From NCBI GenBank assembly GCA_950097015.1, contig CATNEN010000005.1, forward strand, positions 2,170,001-2,234,000: DNA of 64,000 nt, written 5' to 3'. The DNA is from Macrostomum hystrix. Lineage: Eukaryota > Platyhelminthes > Macrostomidae. This document shows, piece after piece, positions 56,388 to 64,000 of the stretch; position 1 is the first letter of the stretch, and each line of letters starts with the position of its first letter. The notes beneath the pieces are model-generated. The model was not told the DNA's origin and did no database searches. It worked only from the letters and a program-made list of their open reading frames with translations. The position numbers and the translations under genes were made by a program.

Positions 56388-56591
56388 ATGAGCAACGAGA
56401 ATGCTGATAATCAGTTTTTTATATTTCAATCGCATTATGAAAAATCTAATTTTACATTGCATATCAATTCACATGTTAAAGGAAAATATACAATTGATGA
56501 AATAATAACAAAAAAACAGCTGAATAAGATCTATAAAAATATATCTGTGGTTCTTAGATCTTCAGGTTTAAGGCAGCATGAAAGTATTTAG
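56388..56591 (+). CDS. Small hypothetical ORF
   Basis: 67 codons (start MSNENADNQFFIFQ) with mixed, protein-like composition and no low complexity. It lies opposite the 3' flank of the TMEM106-like gene. No family recognised and no introns inferred. It may be chance in AT-rich DNA. Confidence 0.2.
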   Translation: MSNENADNQFFIFQSHYEKSNFTLHINSHVKGKYTIDEIITKKQLNKIYKNISVVLRSSGLRQHESI

Positions 56592-56942
56592 ATACGCTCG
56601 TATGATGCCTTGTAATGATGCTTGGTAAGTAGACACTTAGCAAACATTTCTGATTAAACTCTAAGAAAAAAACTCAGATTTGTCATTGAAAAAAATTGAG
56701 AATCAAGCAAGGCAAATCACTAACCTTTACCTATCAGTCTATCTACAATGGTTAGAGAAACATCGGTTTATGCAGTTTTCTAATTGGCATGATAATTTCA
56801 AGTAATTGAAAGCATAGTTTGTGAGATCATTAACGCCAAAATGAAAGGAAAATTTTAATCAAACAACGATTCCGGTGCTGTTGTTGGCGACAAGTTTACC
56901 GCAGTGGCGCCAATGCTACTACTGACAGTACTCTTTGTTGGT

Positions 56943-59900
56943 TCAATAGTGGAATTGTTTAGGCGCAATTGTAGCCGGACTAGGTGTTGTTGGAACTACA
57001 GTGTTGGAACAGTTGACAATCTGTACAACAGACAGGGTAGCTTCCTCTCTGTGGTCCAACATGTAGCTGGATGTCACGGCGAAATTGAATCGCAAGTAGA
57101 TCAGATTGTCATCCAAGGCAAGAGAGCAAAACCGCCTGGAAGGATGGTTGGAGCGTTTGAGGATCTGGGATGGTTGGAGCGTTTGAGGCTCTGGGACGGT
57201 TGGAGCGTTTGAGGCTCTGGGATGGTTGGAGCGTTTGAGGATCTGGGATGGTTGGAGCGTTTGAGGCTCTGGGACGGTTGGAGCGTTTGAGGCTCTGGGA
57301 TGGTTGGAGCGTTTGAGGATCTGGGATGGTTGGAGCGTTTGAGGCTCTGGGACGGTTGGAGCGTTTGAGGCTCTGGGACGGTTGGAGCGTTTGAGGATCT
57401 GGGACGGTTGGAGCGTTTGAGGATCTGGGACGGTTGGAGCGTTTGAGGCTCTGGGACGGTTGGATCATTTGAGGATCTGGGACGGTTGGAGCGTTTGAGG
57501 ATCTGGGATGGTTGGAGCGTTTGAGGCTCTGGGACGGTTGGAGCGTTTGAGGCTCTGGGACGGTTGGAGCGTTTGAGGATCTGTGACGGTTGGAGCGTTT
57601 GAGGATCTGTGACGGTTGGAGCGTTCGAGGCTCTGGGACGGTTGGAGCGTTTGAGGATCTGGGATGGTTGGAGCGTTTGAGGCTCTGGGACGGTTGGAGC
57701 GTTTGAGGATCTGGGATGGTTGGATCATTTGAGGATCTGGGATGGTTGGAGCGTTTGAAGATCTGGTATGGTTGGATCATTTGAGGATCTGGGATGGTTG
57801 GAGCGTTTGAGGCTCTGGGACGGTTGGAGCGTTTGAGGCTCTGGGACGGTTGGAGCGTTTGAGGATCTGGGACGGTTGGAGCATTTGAGGCTCTGGGACG
57901 GTTGGAGCGTTTGAGGATCTGAGATGGTTGGATCATATGAGGATCTGGGATGGTTGGAGCGTTTGAGGCTCTGGGACGGTTGGAGCGTTTGGGGATCTGG
58001 GATGGTGGGAGCGTTTGAGGATCTGGGATGGTGGGAGCGTTTGAGGATCTGGGATGGTGGGAGCGTTTGAGGATCTGGGATGGTTGGAGCGTTTGAGGCT
58101 CTGGGACGGTTGGAGCGTTTGAGGATCTGGGATGGTTGGAGCGTTTGAGGATCTGTGACGGTTGGAGCGTTTGAGGATCTGGGAGGTTGGAGCGTTTGAG
58201 GCTCTGGGACGGTTGGAGCGTTTGAGGATCTGGGACGGTTGGAGCGTTTGAGGATCTGGGATGGTTGGATCATTTGAGGATCTGGGATGGTTGGAGCGTT
58301 TGAGGATCTGGGATGGTTGGATCATTTGAGGATCTGGGATGGTTGGAGCGTTTGAGGCTCTGGGACGGTTGGAGCGTTTGAGGCTCTGGGACGGTTGGAG
58401 CGTTTGAGGATCTGGGACGGTTGGAGCATTTGAGGCTCTGGGACGGTTGGAGCGTTTGAGGATCTGAGATGGTTGGATCATATGAGGATCTGGGATGGTT
58501 GGAGCGTTTGAGGCTCTGGGACGGTTGGAGCGTTTGGGGATCTGGGATGGTGGGAGCGTTTGAGGATCTGGGATGGTGGGAGCGTTTGAGGATCTGGGAT
58601 GGTGGGAGCGTTTGAGGATCTGGGATGGTTGGAGCGTTTGAGGATCTGGGATGGTTGGAGCGTTTGAGGATCTGGGATGGTTGGATCATTTGAGGATCTG
58701 GGATGGTTGGAGCGTTTGAGGATCTGGGATGGTTGGATCATTTGAGGATCTGGGATGGTTGGAGCGTTTGAGGATCTGGGATGGTTGGAGCGTTTGAGGA
58801 TCTGGGATGGTTGGATCATTTGAGGATCTGGGATGGTTGGATCATTTGAGGATCTGGGATGGTTGGAGCGTTTGAGGCTCTGGGACGGTTGGAGCGTTTG
58901 AGGATCTGAGATGGTTGGATCATATGAGGATCTGGGATGGTTGGAGCGTTTGAGGCTCTGGGACGGTTGGAGCGTTTGGGGATCTGGGATGGTGGGAGCG
59001 TTTGAGGATCTGGGATGGTGGGAGCGTTTGAGGATCTGGGATGGTGGGAGCGTTTGAGGATCTGGGATGGTTGGAGCGTTTGAGGATCTGGGATGGTTGG
59101 AGCGTTTGAGGATCTGGGATGGTTGGATCATTTGAGGATCTGGGATGGTTGGAGCGTTTGAGGATCTGGGATGGTTGGATCATTTGAGGATCTGGGATGG
59201 TTGGAGCGTTTGAGGATCTGGGATGGTTGGAGCGTTTGAGGATCTGGGATGGTTGGATCATTTGAGGATCTGGGATGGTTGGATCATTTGAGGATCTGGG
59301 ATGGTTGGAGCGTTTGAGGCTCTGGGACGGTTGGAGCGTTTGAGGATCTGGGACGGTTGGAGCGTTTGAGGATCTGGGATGGTTGGATCATTTGAGGATC
59401 TGGGATGGTTGGATCATTTGAGGATCTGGGATGGTTGGAGCGTTTGAGGATCTGGGATGGTTGGAGCGTTTGAGGCTCTGGGACGGTTGGAGCGTTTGAG
59501 GCTCTGGGACGGTTGGAGCATTTGAGGCTCTGGGACGGTTGGAGCGTTTGAGGATCTGAGATGGTTGGATCATATGAGGATCTGGGATGGTTGGAGCGTT
59601 TGAGGCTCTGGGACGGTTGGAGCGTTTGGGGATCTGGGATGGTGGGAGCGTTTGAGGATCTGGGATGGTGGGAGCGTTTGAGGATCTGGGATGGTGGGAG
59701 CGTTTGAGGATCTGGGATGGTTGGAGCGTTTGAGGCTCTGGGACGGTTGGAGCGTTTGAGGATCTGGGACGGTTGGAGCGTTTGAGGATCTGTGACGGTT
59801 GGAGCGTTTGAGGATCTGGGATGGTTGGAGCGTTTGAGGCTCTGGGACGGTTGGAGCGTTTGAGGATCTGAGACGGTTGGAGCGTTTGAGGATCTGGGAT

Positions 59901-62900
59901 GGTTGGATCATTTGAGGATCTGGGATGGTTGGAGCGTTTGAGGATCTGGGATGGTTGGATCATTTGAGGATCTGGGATGGTTGGAGCGTTTGAGGCTCTG
60001 GGACGGTTGGAGCGTTTGAGGCTCTGGGACGGTTGGAGCGTTTGAGGATCTGGGACGGTTGGAGCATTTGAGGCTCTGGGACGGTTGGAGCGTTTGAGGA
60101 TCTGAGATGGTTGGATCATATGAGGATCTGGGATGGTTGGAGCGTTTGAGGCTCTGGGACGGTTGGAGCGTTTGGGGATCTGGGATGGTGGGAGCGTTTG
60201 AGGATCTGGGATGGTGGGAGCGTTTGAGGATCTGGGATGGTGGGAGCGTTTGAGGATCTGGGATGGTTGGAGCGTTTGAGGATCTGGGATGGTTGGAGCG
60301 TTTGAGGATCTGGGATGGTTGGATCATTTGAGGATCTGGGATGGTTGGAGCGTTTGAGGATCTGAGATGGTTGGATCATTTGAGGATCTGGGATGGTTGG
60401 ATCATTTGAGGATCTGGGATGGTTGGATCATTTGAGGATCTGGGATGGTTGGAGCGTTTGAGGCTCTGGGACGGTTGGAGCGTTTGAGGATCTGGGACGG
60501 TTGGAGCGTTTGAGGATCTGGGATGGTTGGATCATTTGAGGATCTGGGATGGTTGGAGCGTTTGAGGATCTGGGATGGTTGGATCATTTGAGGATCTGGG
60601 ATGGTTGGAGCGTTTGAGGATCTGCGATGGTGGGAGCATCTGAGGATCTGGGATGGTTGGAACGTTTGAGGATCTGGGATGGTTGGAGCGTTTGAGGATC
60701 TGCGATGGTGGGAGCATCTGAGGATCTAGGATAGTTGGAGCGTTTGAGGATCTGCGATGGTGGGAGCATCTGAGGATCTAGGATAGTTGGAGCGTTTGAG
60801 GATCTGGGATGGTTGGAGCGTTTGAGGATCTGGAATGGCTGTAGCATCTGAGGATCTAGGATAGTTGGAGCGTTTGAGGATCTGGGATGGTTGGAGCGTT
60901 TGAGGATCTGGAATGGCTGTAGCATCTGAGGATCTAGGATAGTTGGAGCGTTTGAGGATCTGCGATGGTGGGAGCATCTGAGGATCTGGGATGGTTGGAA
61001 CGTTTGAGGATCTGGGATGGTTGGAGCGTTTGAGGATCTGCGATGGTGGGAGCATCTGAGGATCTAGGATAGTTGGAGCGTTTGAGGATCTGCGATGGTG
61101 GGAGCATCTGAGGATCTAGGATAGTTGGAGCGTTTGAGGATCTGGGATGGTTGGAGCGTTTGAGGATCTGGAATGGCTGTAGCATCTGAGGATCTAGGAT
61201 AGTTGGAGCGTTTGAGGATCTGGGATGGTTGGAGCGTTTGAGGATCTGGAATGGCTGTAGCATCTGAGGATCTAGGATAGTTGGAGCGTTTGAGGATCTG
61301 CGATGGTGGGAGCATCTGAGGATCTGGGATGGTTGGAACGTTTGAGGATCTCGGATGGTTGGAGCATTTGAGGATCTCGGATGGTGAATGCATTGATTTG
61401 AGGATCTGTGATAATCTATGCACCAACTTGAGGATCTGGGATGGCCAATAGATCGACTTGAGGATTTGGGTTTGAGGAATTGATTATTTGTTTCGAACTA
61501 GAATAGGACTTACACAAGCGATTCCGGGCTGTCAACCCTACAGATGAGTCGAGATGCAAGACGGTGCACTGATCTGGGTCCAATACTGATTGTCAGACTA
61601 TCGTTGGCAGCCTGACAAAGCGATGTGTCCACGTACACAATGGCCATTTCAATCTTGGAAACGGTAATGGCAAAATAATTGTCATTGGTTAGATTGACAA
61701 AATTTTCTAGATCCATCGTCATGATTTCTCCGTGACGACTGAAAAATACTGTGTACGGCTGGACCACAGGCTTCGTTGAAGTCAGAACTATAGAGCGAGG
61801 CAGCAGGAAGAATAGGGAGCAGAAGGTGCCAATGAGCAGTAGGACAAAGATGCATACTGTCACTCCAATCCAAAGAAGGGTACGGCGTGGCTTCAGCCGT
61901 TTGTCGGAGAGTGGGATTAAGGCAATGTACTCAAGCTCTGAATCTGGCAAAGGAAATTTGTTGGACAAATTTCAAATTGAGCAATATGGATGTATTAGCT
62001 CTCACTCTGTCATTAAGTTTAAATCTGTCATATAAAATAGACAAACAATACATTCAAATTAAATAATCGATGCCATAATTACTGTTAGGCACAGGGTCAG
62101 TGTAAGAGTAATTCTTATTTTGCCTCCTAAGTTTAACTACATGGTAAGGCCACATAAATTTCGGGTGTAGCTGTGGCTACAGTTTCCTAGTTCAAGCTTT
62201 TTGGGGGTTTAAATAATGCCCTTAGCACCCTTAAACCAACCCTCAATACATAGTGTGAAGATACACTGTTTGGTTAGGAGAATCAGAGTAGATATACACA
62301 CCTATTTGGAAAAGTTTAAAGATAACAAAGAAAGATAACCTGCCTGCCTTAGTTACAAGTTACGAGTATATATTTAATAAATATAGGAATTTTTGTATTT
62401 TTTAGCTCCTAAATTAGAAACTAATGTGGCTAGGAATTTACTATTGCACTACTTACTAAATACTGAACTGCTTGTTTTTGAGGCATATTTTCCTTGAATA
62501 ATTCCTAAGCCTTAGTAGCACATAAACTACCTGATATACCATCAGCTAAATAGTAATGTCAACATAGCTCACTGAAGGCCAAATCACACCTAAAAAACAA
62601 AAATACATTTTAGTAGCTAACTTAGTAATAAAAAGTCAAGATAAATTAATTTTACTTTTATTAATTTACAGCTGTTTATTTGACATTCTAAATATTTTAT
62701 AATTTAATATATGATAGCTGAGCTATCTATAGACACAATCACAAGAAAGCATTATACAAGAACTAGCTAACAATTGTGCAAACTAAAACATAAAATAATT
62801 TTCCTACTATAGATACACACTCACCTCGAGGTACTTTTCCTGTGCCATTGCAGGTTGGGCAGTTTACACCAGTAACGAGCTCTTCATATTGCGGAATATG

Positions 62901-62939
62901 ACGATTGATTGAGTCGCTCTCAGAGCTAGAAGCTTGCAT
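56943..62939 (-). CDS. TMEM106: TMEM106-family single-pass lysosomal membrane protein
   Basis: Three exons: 62939-62825, 61943-61514 and 57135-56943, with GT-AG junctions and matching phases (1, 2). They give 245 residues. The cytosolic N terminus has YEELVTG then CPTCNGTGKVPR (residues 27-38), the family cysteine signature. LIPLSDKRLKPRR leads into one membrane helix (about 60-86), followed by a luminal beta domain with QPYTVFFS, LTNDNYFAI and DDNLIYLRFNFAVTSSYML. TMEM106 proteins are type II membrane proteins of late endosomes and lysosomes. The C terminus after VVQIVNC is a short Thr/Pro stretch. Vertebrate A, B and C paralogs cannot be told apart here. Intron 2 (4.4 kb) is almost entirely a 26-bp array. 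Confidence 0.9.
57137..61450. repeat. 26-bp minisatellite filling TMEM106 intron 2
   Basis: About 165 copies of a 26-bp unit, GGGATGGTTGGAGCGTTTGA plus GGATCT. Variants are GGCTCT, GGACGG, GATCATTT and GGTGGG. The right-hand portion (60.6-61.4 kb) has a distinct subfamily with GCATCTGAGG and ATAGTTGG. The marker GAGATGGTTGGATCATATG recurs at 57921, 58466, 58908, 59558 and 60104, with spacings near 21, 17, 25 and 21 units. The minus strand is open in all three frames because the unit has no stop. Confidence 0.97.
61944..62824 (-). other. TMEM106 intron 1
   Basis: 881-bp AT-rich intron between exons 1 and 2, without tandem arrays or recognised features. Confidence 0.8.
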
Positions 62940-64000
62940 ATTGATTCGAAAAGCTAGCTGGATCTAGCTGATAGCTGGGTTACCTATTAACGGCTTTATT
63001 TAAAGAATATCCACACTACAGCGCTACAGCGCTAATATAGATAAAGATGAAATTAACTTATAGTTTGACAAGTAAGTGCCACGCCAGGAAAATATATTTA
63101 CTGTACGACTTTATAAGCAAATTTCAGTGATATTTTTTCAGCACGATGAAAATATGTAGCGGTGTTTCAAGTAATCGTCTAGTAAGTTAATATGTCGGAG
63201 AGCAATGGACGTGTGGGACTAACATTTAACAAAAAATATACGGGCCATTTCTATGAAAAATGCAAAATTAAATACTAGCTATTTATTAAACGCTTTAACA
63301 AAGCAGCATTAGGTAAAAACTAAAGGAACCTTAAAAACCCTATTTAACGTGCAAAACTTTCCTAGACTATTTTTTCCAATCCCATGCCTAACAGATTAGC
63401 TGGTATAGATAACTGAAAATAAATAACTAATAACCAGATGCAGTTATGACGCATGTTAGTTGCAGTGCGGCTGTACAGCTGCTTTTGACTCAATTGACTC
63501 AATGCCACGATGCATGACTGACGTCGCCATTGGGAATTAAGTGGGGGTAAGTCACTCTCAAACTTTAGCAAATGACCACTAGGAGTAAAGTCTACTACTA
63601 GTGGTCCTTGTTTAGCGGGGACAGCATGCACTTTCGCGAAATTTGTACGCGCGCTTAATCAATGCACAATATATGCACAAACACAATATAAAGCACAATA
63701 TATGCGCATGCGTTTTTTAATTGAAATGCTTGCATCGAGCGCCTGGGTATCAAGCTTTAAGCACTGCCAAAATTATTCTCCACTTTTTTAACGCAGTTGA
63801 GCGGTGCATCTGTACTGCTTATATTAAATGCTGAAATTTTCGCCTTAAATTGAAGTCAAAGGGTCATAGTCTGTATTGTTTAAACCTCAAAAATTCCGTT
63901 TTCGTTCCGTTCCCACACAGATATACCTTGCTTTTATTATGCTTATTATTTTTTACTAACCGACTTAATTTTTATAAACAAGCATTTTTATTTGTCAAAT
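62940..64000. other. TMEM106 upstream region to window end
   Basis: Promoter side of the TMEM106-like gene. A 28-codon ORF at 63192 (plus, MSESNGRVGLTF) and an 89-codon ORF at 63362-63631 (minus) show no recognisable features. Short AATATATGC direct repeats lie at 63665-63710. No gene assigned. Confidence 0.5.

Noticed and set aside
57109-61426. Many long minus-strand Pro/Ser-rich frames (QPSQILKRSNHPRSS)
   Set aside because: These are translations of the 26-bp array in the TMEM106 intron. All three frames are open because the unit lacks stops, which is not evidence of protein coding.

Overview
The window is nuclear DNA of an invertebrate animal. Its genes are intron-split with GT-AG junctions, and they include metazoan families: integrin alpha, fibrinogen-related proteins, TMEM106 and AMN1. 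tRNA-derived SINEs and an APE-type non-LTR retrotransposon are also present. I cannot assign a phylum from the sequence alone. Unique DNA is AT-rich. Roughly 24 kb, over a third of the window, is tandem repeat made of about eighteen unrelated-looking minisatellites with units of 12 to 52 bp.

Layout. 1-6.67 kb is a 32-bp satellite with nested higher-order structure that runs off the left edge. 6.7-11.7 kb is intergenic, with SINE pieces and a 24-bp minisatellite. 11.7-19.3 kb (minus strand) is a complete six-exon coatomer beta gene (COPB1), in which four of the five introns hold their own minisatellite. 22.2-31.3 kb (minus) is a divergent CDK-family kinase in at least seven exons, with its first exon unresolved. 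One of its introns is a 28-bp array. Another is a 36-bp array into which a LINE-like element has inserted, with one uninterrupted 1386-codon ORF and a terminal hairpin. 33.2-34.3 kb (minus) is a secreted fibrinogen-related protein (FReD gene 1). 35.96-37.63 kb (minus) is AMN1 in three exons. 43.5-47.1 kb (plus) is an intronless integrin alpha. 48.2-48.4 kb (minus) is a small secreted precursor ending in a cationic amphipathic tail, like an antimicrobial peptide precursor. 54.2-55.3 kb (minus) is FReD gene 2. 56.9-62.9 kb (minus) is a TMEM106-family gene whose second intron is almost wholly a 26-bp array.

The housekeeping genes (COPB1 in COPI transport, TMEM106 in late endosomes and lysosomes, AMN1, a CDK-like kinase) show no operon-like or pathway relation. 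The two FReD genes and the cationic peptide are candidate innate immune effectors in the same 22-kb interval.

The most interesting signals are these: a FReD gene pair homogenised across two exons and two introns while their flanks diverged; a retrotransposon with its start codon inside a terminal hairpin and a substituted catalytic aspartate; intron-filling minisatellites whose every unit carries a splice-acceptor-like sequence; and a two-tier higher-order repeat at the left edge. Exon coordinates come from reading splice sites and reading-frame phase by eye, without transcript evidence.
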